From: Oscillospiraceae bacterium
GTDB taxonomy: Bacteria; Bacillota; Clostridia; Oscillospirales; CAG-272
Direction of reading: 5' to 3'
Assembly: GCA_015065135.1 (NCBI GenBank)
Contig: SVQY01000004.1
Span: 1-64,000, forward strand
Length of the DNA stretch: 64,000 bases
In this document: piece by piece, positions 11,136-21,800 of the stretch
Layout of the letters: each line of letters starts with the position of its first letter
Position numbering within the stretch: position 1 is the stretch's first letter
Translations under genes and position numbers: made by a program
Notes under the pieces: generated by a model
Database searches by the model: none
Seen by the model: the letters and a program-made list of their open reading frames with translations, nothing else
Told to the model about the DNA's origin: nothing

Positions 11136-11213
11136 ACTACTCTTCCGTCACCTCGCTTAACCTCACCAAAGGTGAGCTTCGCTCGGTGCCACCTTCCCTT
11201 ACAAGGGAAGGCT
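11136..11213 (-). repeat. Intergenic hairpin repeat with long variable stem
   Basis: CTTCCGTC-[ACCTCGC..CTCACC/GGTGAG..GCTCGGT]-GCCACCTTCCCTT-AAGGGAAGG. Confidence 0.65.
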
Positions 11214-11300
11214 CACAGATTTGAAGCACGCGACAACAGACGGATAATGGTACATAAAACGTGATTTTCACCGGCTGTTGTTGAAGCTGACGTCTTTGGC

Positions 11301-11348
11301 AGCCCTCCCTTGTGAGGGAGGGGGGACCGCTTGCGGTGGGAGAGTAGT
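11301..11348 (+). repeat. Intergenic hairpin repeat, copy 3 of the 3570/3802 type
   Basis: AGCCCTCCCTTGTGAGGGAGGGGGGACCGCTTGCGGTGGGAGAGTAGT. Confidence 0.85.
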
Positions 11349-11445
11349 CACCAAGCAATAACGAACTACCCTATAAATCCCAATTCGAAAATCTTTTTTA
11401 TTCTCGGCATAAAATATCACGATCAAAACAAAAAGGAGCAAGATC

Positions 11446-13647
11446 ATGCTACTGACTCAATCTCTGAACGGCTGGTGGGATTATCGCGTGGGAAAAGGCG
11501 CGTTCACCCGCAAAAAGGTTCCCTTTTCCACCCTCCCGGTGGGAAAAAGCGAATGCGTGTTGCGTTTTTCGCCCATCGAGCATCCGGGTGCCCCTCGTGC
11601 CTTTCTGGTGTTTGACGGCATTACCTATGCCGCCAAGGTCACCCTGAACGGCCAATATCTTGGCGAGATGCTCGCCTACTCCGAGTACCGCTACGACGTG
11701 ACCGACATCCTGCAGGAGGAGAACGTCCTCTCGGTGGAGATCTCGGATATCGACCCCATATTCGGTCCCTCCGAGGGCTGGGAGAACTACGGCGGCATCA
11801 TCCGTGACGTCTATATGGAATATACCGGCAAACGGTATGTGAAAAGCACCCTTTGGCACGCCGAGCTGAACGGGGATTACACCGCTGCAGATTGCAGCTT
11901 TGCGGTTGAGACCGAGGGCGGCGAGGGCAGGATCACGGCAACCCTCACCGATGCCGAGGGCAACAAGGTCGCCGAGGCGAAGGCAACGGACGGCAAGCTT
12001 TCCTTCACCGTCAAAAAACCCAAGCTCTGGTCCACCGATACCCCCTATCTCTATACCCTTTCCTATACCGTTTACGACGGCAGAAAAATCAGCGACGGCG
12101 GCGAGATCAAGGTAGGCTTCAAGGATTTCAAGCTGGTCGGCAAGCGCTTCTGCCTGAACGGCACCCCCACCTTCCTGCTTGGCATCAACCGCCACGATAT
12201 CTGGGGCGAGCAGGGCCACACCATGACCGAGGAGCAGATGCGCCGCGACCTGACCATGATCAAAAACGCGGGCATCAACTACGTGCGCCTGGTCCATTAC
12301 CCCCACCACAAGCGCATCATCGAGCTGGCCGACGAGCTGGGTCTGCTGGTTTCCGAGGAGCCCGGACTCTGGTGGTCGGATATGAACAATCAGCAGCTCT
12401 GTGACGATGCTCTGGAGGTCATGCGCCGCACGGTGCTGCGCGACCGCAACCACGTCTCCATCGCCTTCTGGCTCTCCTTCAACGAGTGCATCTTCACTCT
12501 GGATTATCTGAAGAACTCCGCGCGCGTTTGCCGCGAGAACGACCCCTATCATATGGTATCGGGCGCCAACTGCATGAGCATTGAGATGACCAAGGAGAAC
12601 TTCCCCATCTGCGGCTTCGATTTTTACACCATGCACCCCTATGACAGCACCCCCAAGCGCATCATCAAGAGCATTGAGGAGCTGACCGAAATGCCCCTGC
12701 TCTTTACCGAGTGGGGCGGTTACTACTGCCACGACAACCCTCAGAACTTCCGCTGGTTCATCGAGACCATGATCAAGTACTGGAAGAACCCCGACGATCA
12801 GCCCGTGCTAGCAGGTGCCACCTACTGGTTCTGGTCCGAGATGTACGAGTTTGACCGCACCGCCCCCGCCTGCACCAACGGCGTGCTGCGCGAGGCATTG
12901 GTGGATGCGGAGCGCAATCCGCTGCCCGATTACGACATCTTCCGCACCGCCTTCCAGCAGCTCTACAACCCCGAGCCCGACCCCGCCTGGGAGCTGAAGA
13001 TCGCCACGCTGCCCGTGGACCTTTCCGCAAAAAGCTACCAAACGGTATCGGTTTCCGCCCTTATGGACACCGAAAAGCGCACCGCCGCCTGGGAGCAGAT
13101 GATCGCCGCCGCCAAGGTGCCGATCGCCCGCTTCCACCACGTGAACAAGGGCAACCGCAAGATGTATTGCGGCCCTGTGCTGAACGAGGAGGTCGGCGCC
13201 ATCGGCGAGCTGCCCACCATGTTGGAAAAGACCCCCTACGTGATCGCGGACAGCCTGTCGGTGCCCGTGAATATGACCGCCAAGGGTCTTTGGGTCATCG
13301 GTAACGTCTCCATGCCCAAGGGCTATCCCATCGAGGGCGAGTACGGCGAGGAGGTCGCCACCTATACGGTGGAATACACCGACGGCAGCACCGAGTGCCA
13401 CGTGATGAGAAACGGCGAGGACTTCACCACCGCCACAGGCCTCCACGGCCCCTCCCGTATCGAGCCCTATGCCGCAAGCAGCCACCGCGCTATGCGCTTC
13501 CGCCACGAGATGGCCTGGGAGCATTACGTGGTCAACGCGCGCTATATCCCCACCGATCCCGCCAAGACCGTTAGATCTCTGGTCATGCAAAACAGCGGCA
13601 ACGGCTACCTGCCCCTTTTCTACGGTCTGACCGCAGAAAAGGCGTAA
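11446..13647 (+). CDS. Glycoside hydrolase family 2 protein (beta-galactosidase/beta-glucuronidase-like)
   Basis: Sugar-binding and TIM-barrel domains: GINRHDIWGEQGHTMTEEQMRRDLTMIKNAGINYVRLVHYPHH; WLSFNE; LLFTEWGG. Confidence 0.88.
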   Translation: MLLTQSLNGWWDYRVGKGAFTRKKVPFSTLPVGKSECVLRFSPIEHPGAPRAFLVFDGITYAAKVTLNGQYLGEMLAYSEYRYDVTDILQEENVLSVEISDIDPIFGPSEGWENYGGIIRDVYMEYTGKRYVKSTLWHAELNGDYTAADCSFAVETEGGEGRITATLTDAEGNKVAEAKATDGKLSFTVKKPKLWSTDTPYLYTLSYTVYDGRKISDGGEIKVGFKDFKLVGKRFCLNGTPTFLLGINRHDIWGEQGHTMTEEQMRRDLTMIKNAGINYVRLVHYPHHKRIIELADELGLLVSEEPGLWWSDMNNQQLCDDALEVMRRTVLRDRNHVSIAFWLSFNECIFTLDYLKNSARVCRENDPYHMVSGANCMSIEMTKENFPICGFDFYTMHPYDSTPKRIIKSIEELTEMPLLFTEWGGYYCHDNPQNFRWFIETMIKYWKNPDDQPVLAGATYWFWSEMYEFDRTAPACTNGVLREALVDAERNPLPDYDIFRTAFQQLYNPEPDPAWELKIATLPVDLSAKSYQTVSVSALMDTEKRTAAWEQMIAAAKVPIARFHHVNKGNRKMYCGPVLNEEVGAIGELPTMLEKTPYVIADSLSVPVNMTAKGLWVIGNVSMPKGYPIEGEYGEEVATYTVEYTDGSTECHVMRNGEDFTTATGLHGPSRIEPYAASSHRAMRFRHEMAWEHYVVNARYIPTDPAKTVRSLVMQNSGNGYLPLFYGLTAEKA

Positions 13648-13671
13648 AACGCATACCGTTTTGCTACTAAA

Positions 13672-13709
13672 CAAAAAAGGAGCAGCCACGAAAGTGGCTG
13701 CTCCTTTTT
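13672..13709. terminator. Bidirectional rho-independent terminator
   Basis: AAAAAGGAGCAGCCACGAAAGTGGCTGCTCCTTTTT between convergent genes. Confidence 0.9.
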
Positions 13710-13713
13710 GGAT

Positions 13714-14580
13714 TTACTCAATATAGCTCATCAGCTCGTTTGCGATCTTGACCAGGTAGTCCGCGAAATCGCCGCGCATAGCGGCGGGCACGCGGCCAAG
13801 GTTCAGCTCGAAATTGAAGGGGCCCTCAAAGCCGGTCAGCGCCAGGCCGTGCATGGCATCCTTCCAGTTCACGCTGCCAAAGAAGGGAGGCACGTGATCG
13901 TCCTCAATGCCGCCGTTGTCGTTGACGTGCACCGCCTTCAGTCGCTTGCCTACGTACTCCAGCGCCTTGGACTGCTTCAGTCCGCTGAGGTGTGCGTGAC
14001 CGAAATCCCAGCAAACGCCGACGCCTAAGGTATCAGCCAGATCGCAAAGCTCCTCGGCGGTCATACAATAGCGGTGACACTGCATTTTGCCCGATACCAC
14101 GCGCATATTCTCCACCACTATATTCACCCCTACGCGATTTGCGTGCTCCACAAAGGGGGAAAGCAGCTCCAGCGTAACGGCGCGCTGCTCGTCGTGGTCG
14201 TATTTGACCAGGGGGAAGTTGGCCGCATTGGGATGCATGATCGCGTATTGAATGCCAAGCGCCGCCGCCGCATCGATACCGTTGTGCACCTTTTCCTTGA
14301 AGGTGGTCATGACCTCCTCGCTCTTGGAGATACCACCCATAAAGGGCAGGTGACCCATGTAAAAGCTAAAGCCCTGCTCGGTGGCATCGGTCATGATCTG
14401 CTCCACCTGGGGCTTCCAGCCCTCCGCGGAGGAAAGATCCAGCATGGTGATGCCGAAATCGGCAGTGGCAAAGCCGTGCTCGCGATGAAAGCGGATGAGA
14501 TCGTGTACGTAGCCGGCCGCATCCTGACCCTCTGCTCTGGGGCAAAGGTTGGTGGCGCAGCTGATAGGCAGATTTTTCAT
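13714..14580 (-). CDS. Sugar phosphate isomerase/epimerase (xylose-isomerase-like TIM barrel)
   Basis: HPNAANFPL, NIVVENMRV, VCWDFGHAHLSG, VHVNDNGG motifs. Confidence 0.85.
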   Translation of the reverse strand: MKNLPISCATNLCPRAEGQDAAGYVHDLIRFHREHGFATADFGITMLDLSSAEGWKPQVEQIMTDATEQGFSFYMGHLPFMGGISKSEEVMTTFKEKVHNGIDAAAALGIQYAIMHPNAANFPLVKYDHDEQRAVTLELLSPFVEHANRVGVNIVVENMRVVSGKMQCHRYCMTAEELCDLADTLGVGVCWDFGHAHLSGLKQSKALEYVGKRLKAVHVNDNGGIEDDHVPPFFGSVNWKDAMHGLALTGFEGPFNFELNLGRVPAAMRGDFADYLVKIANELMSYIE

Positions 14581-14723
14581 AAAGAAGCCTCCTTAGCAGC
14601 TTGTTTTTTCGTTACCACCATTGTATCAAAACCGCCCCCCGATGTCAATGGAAACAGGAAAATCTTTCGGAAAATAAAGGGGAAGGCAGGATACGGAAAG
14701 CTCTCACCGCCCCCGATACACAC

Positions 14724-14752
14724 AGAAAAGGCGACACGTGTCGTCTTTTTTA
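14724..14752 (-). terminator. Terminator of AbrB-like gene, GACACGTGTC core
   Basis: AAAAGGCGACACGTGTCGTCTTTTTT. Confidence 0.75.
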
Positions 14753-14932
14753 CATATCCTCCGTTTCCTTCTCCTTTGCTGCGCCCGACCTCGGATCGCG
14801 GATCAATATCCCCTCGTCGGTCAGCACCAACTCGACCTCGCGCCCCAAGGACAGGCGCTCCCGCATCTCCTTTGGTATCACGATCCTGCCCAAGCTGTCT
14901 ATTACCTTAATAATACCGATCGCCCTGCTCAC
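14750..14932 (-). CDS. AbrB/SpoVT-family DNA-binding (swapped-hairpin) regulator
   Basis: VSRAIGIIKVIDSLGRIVIPKEMRERLSLG; GTG start at 14932 chosen from GGGAGG SD. Confidence 0.85.
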   Translation of the reverse strand: MSRAIGIIKVIDSLGRIVIPKEMRERLSLGREVELVLTDEGILIRDPRSGAAKEKETEDM

Positions 14933-14964
14933 CGTCTTACGCCTCCCATACATATAAAAATCCG

Positions 14965-15037
14965 TTTGACATTCACCGCGTGTCATTTGTTGTATTGTAG
15001 CACATTATAATGATTTTGTCAATCACTGAATGTCAAA
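14965..15037. promoter_or_regulatory. Inverted repeat TTTGACATTCA...TGAATGTCAAA flanking divergent AbrB/XRE promoters
   Basis: 11-bp arms at 14965-14975 and 15027-15037. Confidence 0.65.
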
Positions 15038-15051
15038 GCGAGGGTAAGAAT

Positions 15052-15291
15052 ATGTTCAAAAACAAAAACGAAGGCAAGAACAATTTGTGCGGCGAGAAGA
15101 TCCGCGCGTTGCGGTTAAGTCACCCCTCCAAGCTCTCTCAAAGAGCGCTTGCGGATAAAATGCAGCTGATCGGCATCGACGTTGACAAGAACGCGATCCA
15201 GCGGATCGAATGCGGCAAGCGATTTGTGACCGACATCGAGCTGAAGGCCTTTGCCACGGTGTTCGGCGTTGGCGTGGAGGAGCTTGTCTGA
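15052..15291 (+). CDS. XRE-family helix-turn-helix regulator
   Basis: IRALRLSHPSKLSQRALADKMQLIGIDVDKNAIQRIECGKRFVTDIELKAFATVFGVGVEELV; ATG at 15052. Confidence 0.88.
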   Translation: MFKNKNEGKNNLCGEKIRALRLSHPSKLSQRALADKMQLIGIDVDKNAIQRIECGKRFVTDIELKAFATVFGVGVEELV

Positions 15292-15293
15292 TA

Positions 15294-15323
15294 AAAAAAG
15301 GACGACACGTGTCGTCCTTTTTT
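15294..15323. terminator. Perfect 30-nt palindromic bidirectional terminator
   Basis: AAAAAAGGACGACACGTGTCGTCCTTTTTT between convergent genes. Confidence 0.9.
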
Positions 15324-15324
15324 G

Positions 15325-16413
15325 TTATTCCTCCCCGAAATGGGTGATCTTAAAATGCGCCGCACCCTGCACGGGGAACTCCTGTACGCCCCAGGGCTTG
15401 TGCCAGCAAAGGGTGCCGCGTAGGCGGTTTTCCGTGTCCTTCACGCCGTAGCGCAGCTGGCTGACGGCAGGCTTCAAACCCGTGCCGCACTCAAAATTCA
15501 GGGTGTCCACCTTCACGTTACAAGGTCCCTTGGGCATACCGAACAGCGCCACATCGGCGGTGGAGAGAATGACCGCGTTGTGCTGCGCCACCACGTGACC
15601 GATCACCGAAAGGTGGCTGCAATCGTGGAAGGTGATCCCCTCCTCGCAGTTGTGGATATACAGATAATCCGCCACCACGTGCTCGCCGCAGACAAGCCCG
15701 TAGCGAAAGCCCTGCACCGCCACGTTGCGCAGCACGTTATCGTCGTTCTGATCCCCCGAGGTGATCAGCCCCGCCGTGTGGCAGGGGTTCGGCTGCAGCT
15801 CCTTTTCCAGCACCGTGTCCCCTACGTTTTCCCCCAGGCAAAACTGGCTGTCGCACACGTGCACACGGCTGACGTTCTGCAGATTAACTGCCGACTGGGT
15901 GGGGTACATCTTACCCGTATCCATAGGCACGCGGAACTCCAAATTGGCAATAGAAAACTGCGACGTGCTGAATTTTCCCTTGCAGGAATCCCCCTCGGGT
16001 GCCGCCAGGATCGACCAGGGGCGGGCGGTGGGGTCCTGCTCCTCGGGCGCGTGCCAATCCGAGAAAATCGTGGTGTTGCGAATGGGCAGCCCGAAGGTGG
16101 TGGGTCTAAAATTATGCTTCACCGCGGAAAGCGGGCGCACCTGATAGCTGTAAAGCAGCTGGCAAGGCATCTCCCCCACCAGTTGAATGTTCGCGCCGGG
16201 CGGGATCGCCAGCTGGGCGCGCAGAGGTCTGCCGTTGTAAAGCTCCCTTGCGGGGGATGCCACGCGGTAGCCCTTTTTGGTAAAGGGAAACAGCACCCTG
16301 CCGCCACCCCTCTCGGCGGCGTAGTCAATGGCGGCCTGAATGGCGGCGGTATCGTCGGTGATGCCATCCCCCTTGGCGCCAAAGTCGGTTACGTTCATGC
16401 CAAAGCCCTGCAT
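15325..16413 (-). CDS. Pectate-lyase-superfamily / GH28-like right-handed beta-helix protein
   Basis: MNVTDFGAKGDGITDDTAAIQAAIDYAAERGGGRVLFP motif; ATG at 16413 with AAGGGAG SD. Confidence 0.85.
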   Translation of the reverse strand: MQGFGMNVTDFGAKGDGITDDTAAIQAAIDYAAERGGGRVLFPFTKKGYRVASPARELYNGRPLRAQLAIPPGANIQLVGEMPCQLLYSYQVRPLSAVKHNFRPTTFGLPIRNTTIFSDWHAPEEQDPTARPWSILAAPEGDSCKGKFSTSQFSIANLEFRVPMDTGKMYPTQSAVNLQNVSRVHVCDSQFCLGENVGDTVLEKELQPNPCHTAGLITSGDQNDDNVLRNVAVQGFRYGLVCGEHVVADYLYIHNCEEGITFHDCSHLSVIGHVVAQHNAVILSTADVALFGMPKGPCNVKVDTLNFECGTGLKPAVSQLRYGVKDTENRLRGTLCWHKPWGVQEFPVQGAAHFKITHFGEE

Positions 16414-16555
16414 ACGGATCTCCCTTCTTCCTGCAAACTTCATCTTTATTGTAGCAAAAACGCGGGCACGTGTCAAGAAAATGCGCATATTTTTGAAAAA
16501 AGCCCCCAAACGGGGCGAGAAAACGGGGAGCTATATCACCTCTTTAACGGCTACG

Positions 16556-16853
16556 TGTCATCCTGAGCGAAACGGAGTGGAGCCGAACTTTTGGTAGGCG
16601 AGGCTTGCCGAGCGGACAAAAGCGCAAGCGCTTTGCGCGCAGCGGGATCTCGTATGGAGTTTGTACTGACTTTTTGATACAAGTGTTACTTCTTTTGTGA
16701 GGTACAATGGATGTAACACCCGCCTCAAAAGCTATCGGTCATCCATAGTAGATCCCTGCGGTCTCGGCTTTGCCCGCTCCCTTGGTTTTGCTCGTTTGCT
16801 TGCGCTGCACCTCGCAAAACTTCGGTTCCGCTATCGCTCCACTCAGGATGACA
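16556..16853. repeat. Intergenic element bounded by inverted TGTCATCCTGAG / CTCAGGATGACA
   Basis: Terminal inverted repeats at 16556-16567 and 16842-16853; internal GTGTTAC...GTAACAC hairpin. Confidence 0.6.
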
Positions 16854-17086
16854 TATAGGGGCCAAGCTTGGCGGTTTTGCATAAGCAAAATGGAGCCCCA
16901 TTGGGCGACAAGACAAGCTTGAGCTGCTTGCCGCAGGCAAGCTGGCTCAGAGATGACACACGGACGGCAATGCGGATCACGCGCAACCAGCAAAAACACT
17001 TTTACTCCCAAAACGGTATTAAAAATCCCTTTTTTAAAAGGTTTGGGGAGAGAGTGTGAATTTGCTTTTGCCGTGGCAAAAGCAAA

Positions 17087-17130
17087 GAGCGGGAGAAGCC
17101 CCTTTCCTCAAAAGGGGTTCTCCCGCTCCT
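17087..17130 (-). terminator. Rho-independent terminator after fhs
   Basis: GAGCGGGAGAAGCCCCTTTCCTCAAAAGGGGTTCTCCCGCTC. Confidence 0.8.
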
Positions 17131-17144
17131 TATTTCTGTTTTGG

Positions 17145-18818
17145 TCAGAACAAACCGGAAATGCGGCCGTTCTCGTCCACGTCGATCTTCTCGGCGGAGG
17201 GAACCTTGGGCAGTCCGGGCATGGTCATGATGTCACCGGTCAGTGCCACCACAAAGCCCGCGCCTGCGCTGACCTTCAGGTTGCGCACGGTCACGGTAAA
17301 GTTCTCGGGCGCGCCAAGCTTTGCGGGATCGTCCGAAAAGCTGTACTGGGTCTTTGCCATGCAAACGGGCAGGTTGTCAAAGCCAAGGGCCTTGAGAGTA
17401 GAGAGCTGCTTCTTGGCAGAGGGTGCAAAAGTCACCCCGTTACCGCCGTAAATCTTCTTTACGATAGCCTCCACCTTCTCCTCGATGGTGGTATCCAGCT
17501 CGTAGGAGTAGGTGAAATCATTCTCCTGCTCGCAGAGTCTGACGACCTCCTCGGCCAGCGCCATGCCGCCCTTGCCGCCCTCTGCCCAAACGGTAGAAAG
17601 CACCACGTTCACGCCCAGCGCCTTGCACTTCTCGATCACAAGCGCGATCTCGGCATCGGTGTCGGTGGGGAAGCGGTTGACGGCCACCACGGCGGGCAGC
17701 TTATATACATTCTTGATATTGGAAACGTGACGGAGCAGATTGGGCAGACCCTTCTCCAAAGCCTCCAGATTCTCCGCGCCAAGCTCTGCCTTTGCAACGC
17801 CGCCGTGCATCTTCAATGCGCGAACGGTAGCCACGATCACCACCGCATCGGGTCTGAGCCCCGCTGCGCGGCACTTGATATCCAGGAACTTCTCTGCACC
17901 GAGATCGGCACCAAAGCCTGCCTCGGTAATGGCGTAATCCGCCAGCTTCATAGCCAGCTTGGTCGCCATGACCGAGTTGCAGCCGTGGGCGATGTTGGCG
18001 AAGGGACCGCCGTGCACGAATGCGGGGGTGCCCTCCAGAGTCTGTACCAGATTGGGCTTGATGGCGTCCTTGAGGAGCGCGGTCATGGCGCCGACAGCCT
18101 TCAGATCGCCTGCGGTCACCGGCTTCTCGTCAAAGGTATACGCCACCACGATGCGGGAAAGGCGCTCCTTGAGGTCTGTGATGGAGTTGGCGAGGCAGAA
18201 TACAGCCATGATCTCGGAGGCAACGGTGATGTCAAAGCCGTCCTCACGGGGCACGCCGTTGATGCGACCGCCCAGACCGTCGGTGACAAAGCGGAGCTGA
18301 CGGTCATTCATATCCACGCAGCGCTTCCAGGTGATGCGACGGGTATCGATGCCCAGCGCGTTGCCCTGATGGATGTGGTTATCCAGCATAGCGGCCAGGA
18401 GGTTGTTTGCCGCACCGATGGCGTGGAAGTCACCGGTAAAGTGCAGGTTGATGTCCTCCATGGGCACCACCTGGGCGTATCCGCCGCCTGCGGCACCGCC
18501 CTTGATGCCGAATACGGGGCCAAGGGAGGGCTCGCGCAATGCCACGGCCACGTTCTTGCCGATGCGCTTCATGCCGTCGGCAAGGCCGATGGTGGTGGTG
18601 GTCTTACCCTCACCCGCAGGGGTGGGGGTAATGGCGGTCACCAGCACCAGCTTGCCGTTTTTGCGGTCGCTCTCCTTCAGAATGGCAGGATCGACCTTTG
18701 CCTTATATTTGCCGTACTGCTCGAGATACTCCTCGCCAATGCCTGCGGCCTTGGCGATCTCGGTGATCGGCTGCATTTTTGCCTGCTGGGCAATTTCAAT
18801 ATCGGAAAGAAAAGCCAT
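17145..18818 (-). CDS. fhs: Formate--tetrahydrofolate ligase
   Basis: [41 protein letters not shown]. Confidence 0.97.
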   Translation of the reverse strand: MAFLSDIEIAQQAKMQPITEIAKAAGIGEEYLEQYGKYKAKVDPAILKESDRKNGKLVLVTAITPTPAGEGKTTTTIGLADGMKRIGKNVAVALREPSLGPVFGIKGGAAGGGYAQVVPMEDINLHFTGDFHAIGAANNLLAAMLDNHIHQGNALGIDTRRITWKRCVDMNDRQLRFVTDGLGGRINGVPREDGFDITVASEIMAVFCLANSITDLKERLSRIVVAYTFDEKPVTAGDLKAVGAMTALLKDAIKPNLVQTLEGTPAFVHGGPFANIAHGCNSVMATKLAMKLADYAITEAGFGADLGAEKFLDIKCRAAGLRPDAVVIVATVRALKMHGGVAKAELGAENLEALEKGLPNLLRHVSNIKNVYKLPAVVAVNRFPTDTDAEIALVIEKCKALGVNVVLSTVWAEGGKGGMALAEEVVRLCEQENDFTYSYELDTTIEEKVEAIVKKIYGGNGVTFAPSAKKQLSTLKALGFDNLPVCMAKTQYSFSDDPAKLGAPENFTVTVRNLKVSAGAGFVVALTGDIMTMPGLPKVPSAEKIDVDENGRISGLF

Positions 18819-18830
18819 TTCTTTTTCTCC

Positions 18831-21800
18831 TTAATTCTTGAAATACTTGACGGCGGATGCAAAGAGCTGCATATCGTACTTGCCGACGATATTCTTGTAA
18901 AGATGCTTGCCCACACGCTCGCTGTGACCCATCTTACCCAGCACACGGCCGTCGGGAGAGGTAATGCCCTCCACCGCGTAAATGGAGCCGTTGGGGTTGA
19001 AGTCGGTGTCAAGGGTGGGAGCGCCGTTCAGATCCACGTACTGGGTGGCGATCTGACCATTTTCCGCCAATTTCTTCACCAACTCGTCAGAAGCAAGGAA
19101 GCGACCCTCGCCGTGAGAGATCGGCACGGTATAGATCTCGCCCACCTCGGTGCCTGCCAGCCAGGGAGACTTGTTGGTGCAGACACGGGTGCGCACCAGC
19201 TTGGACTGGTGGCGGCTGATGGTGTTGTAGGTCAGGGTGGGGCAGCTCTCATCGGTATCGATGATCTTGCCGTAGGGCACGAGACCGAGCTTGATGAGTG
19301 CCTGGAAGCCGTTGCAGATACCCAGCATCAGACCGTCGCGCTCGTCAAGCAGCTTGCCCACCTGCTCCTTCACCGCAGGATTGCGGAAGAAGGCGGTGAT
19401 GAACTTGGCGGAGCCGTCGGGCTCGTCGCCGCCAGAGAAGCCGCCGGGGATGAAGATCATCTGGCTCTCGGCGATCTTTTGGGATACCGTTTCCACGCTT
19501 CTTGCCACATCGTCGGCAGTCAGATTGCGAATGACCACGATATCGGCCTTGGCGCCTGCCTGCTCCATAGCCTTGGCAGAGTCGTACTCGCAGTTGGTGC
19601 CGGGGAATACGGGGATCAGCACCTTGGGACGTGCCACCTTGACGGCGGGCGCGGCGGTGCAGCCTGCGGTGTAGGCAAAGGTCTCCAGCGCGCTCTTGGC
19701 GGGAGCCTTGGTGGGATACACGTTCTCCAGAACGCCCTCATTGATGGCAAGCAGCTCGGCAATGGTGGCCTTCTCGCTGCCAAGGTCGATGACGGGCTCG
19801 GCCACGGTCTCACCGATCTTCATAGCGCAGCAGGCATCCATCTCCTCGGTGAGCTCGGCCACGATGTAGTCGTACATCATGCCCTGATACCACTGGTCGC
19901 CAACGGTACCGCAGGACTTGAAGCCGATCTCGTTGCCGAAGGACATCTTCATGACAGCCTCGGCAAGACCGTTCTCCACTGCCCAAGCGGCTCTCACCTT
20001 ACCTGCCTTGCAGAGATCGTGGAAGCACTCCCAGGCGCACTTGGTGGCCTCGGGGGTGTTCTCCTTGGGCGCGAACAGATATACGGGATGACCTGCCTCC
20101 TTGAACTCGGGGGAGATCACGTCCCCTGCCTTGATGGGCGCAATGGCAAAGGAGATCAGCGTGGGAGGCACGTCCTTATCCAGGAAGGTGCCGGACATAG
20201 AGTCCTTACCGCCGATGGCGGCGGCATTCAGCTCCAGCTGGGCATCCATAGCGCCGAGCAGAGCGGCAAAGGGCTTGCCCCAACGGGCAGGCTCGGTGCG
20301 GAGCTTCTCAAAGAACTCCTGCAGCGTGAGGTATGCATCCTTATAGTCTGCACCTGCGGCCACGATCTTCGCCATGGAATTGTATACGGCAGCATGCGCG
20401 CCGGTATAGGGATCCACGCACATGGTGTCGGGATCCAGGCCCCAGGCCATCACGCTGGCGCTGTCGGTGGTCTGACCGGGCAGGGTGGGCAGGAGTGCTG
20501 CCATAGCCTGCGCGGGGGTGCGCTGGGTCTTGCCGCCGAAGGGCATCAGCACAGAGCCCGCACCGATGGAGCCGTCAAAGCGCTCCACCAGACCTCTGCG
20601 GCCTGCGGTCTTGAGATCGGCTGCCATCTCCTTCAGATCGGCGTAAAGCGCCTTGGAGAATACCGAAAGATCCTTTGCGGTGACCTCCACCTCGGTGTGC
20701 TTGTCAGCGCCGTTGGTGTTCAGGAACGCGCGGGAAAGATCGGCAATGGTCTGACCCTTCCAGGACATGACCATACGTGCCTCCTCGGTGACCACGGCCA
20801 CGCGGTAGGCCTCCAGGTTCTCGGCCTCGGCCAGAGCGATGAACTTGTCCGCATCCTCGGCAGCGACCACAACGGCCATACGCTCCTGGGACTCGGAAAT
20901 AGCCAGCTCGGTGCCGTCCAGACCGTCATACTTCTTGCGGACCGCATCCAGATCGATGGTCAGACCGTCGGCCAGCTCACCGATGGCGACCGATACACCA
21001 CCTGCGCCAAAGTCGTTGCAGCGCTTGATCAGACGGGTGACGTCGGGATTGCGGAACAGACGCTGGATCTTGCGCTCCTCGGGTGCGTTACCCTTCTGCA
21101 CCTCGGAGGCCATGGTGGTCAGCGACTTCATATTGTGGCTCTTGGAGGAGCCGGTAGCACCGCCGATGCCGTCACGGCCGGTACGGCCGCCCAGCAGCAC
21201 GATCACATCCCCTGCAGCGGGGCGCTCGCGGCGCACGTTATAAGCGGGAGCGGCAGCCACAACGGCACCGCACTCCAGTCTCTTGGCAACGTAGCCGTCG
21301 TGATAGATCTCGGCCACGTGACCGGTGGCAAGACCGATCTGGTTACCGTAGGAGGAATAACCTGCGGCAGCGGTCTGGCAGAGCTTGCGCTGGGGCAGCT
21401 TGCCGGGCAGGGTCTCGGCAAGAGACTTACGGGGATCCCCCGCACCCGTCACGCGCATGGCCTGATGCACGTAGGCACGGCCGGAGAGCGGGTCGCGGAT
21501 GCAGCCGCCGATACAGGTGGCCGCGCCGCCGAAGGGCTCGATCTCGGTGGGGTGATTATGGGTCTCGTTCTTGAACATGAGCAGCCAATCCTGCGCCTCG
21601 CCGTTGATCTCGGCAGTCACGTGGATGGAGCAGGCGTTGATCTCCTCGCTCTCGTCCAGCTCGGGCAGCGCGCCGCGCTTCTTCAGAGTCTTGACGGCGA
21701 TGGTGGCAATGTCCATCAGGGTCTGGGGGCGCTTTGCCGCCTTCTCCTCACCGTAGACCTCCACACGGGCGGCCAGATAGCGCTCGTAGGCAGCAGCAAC

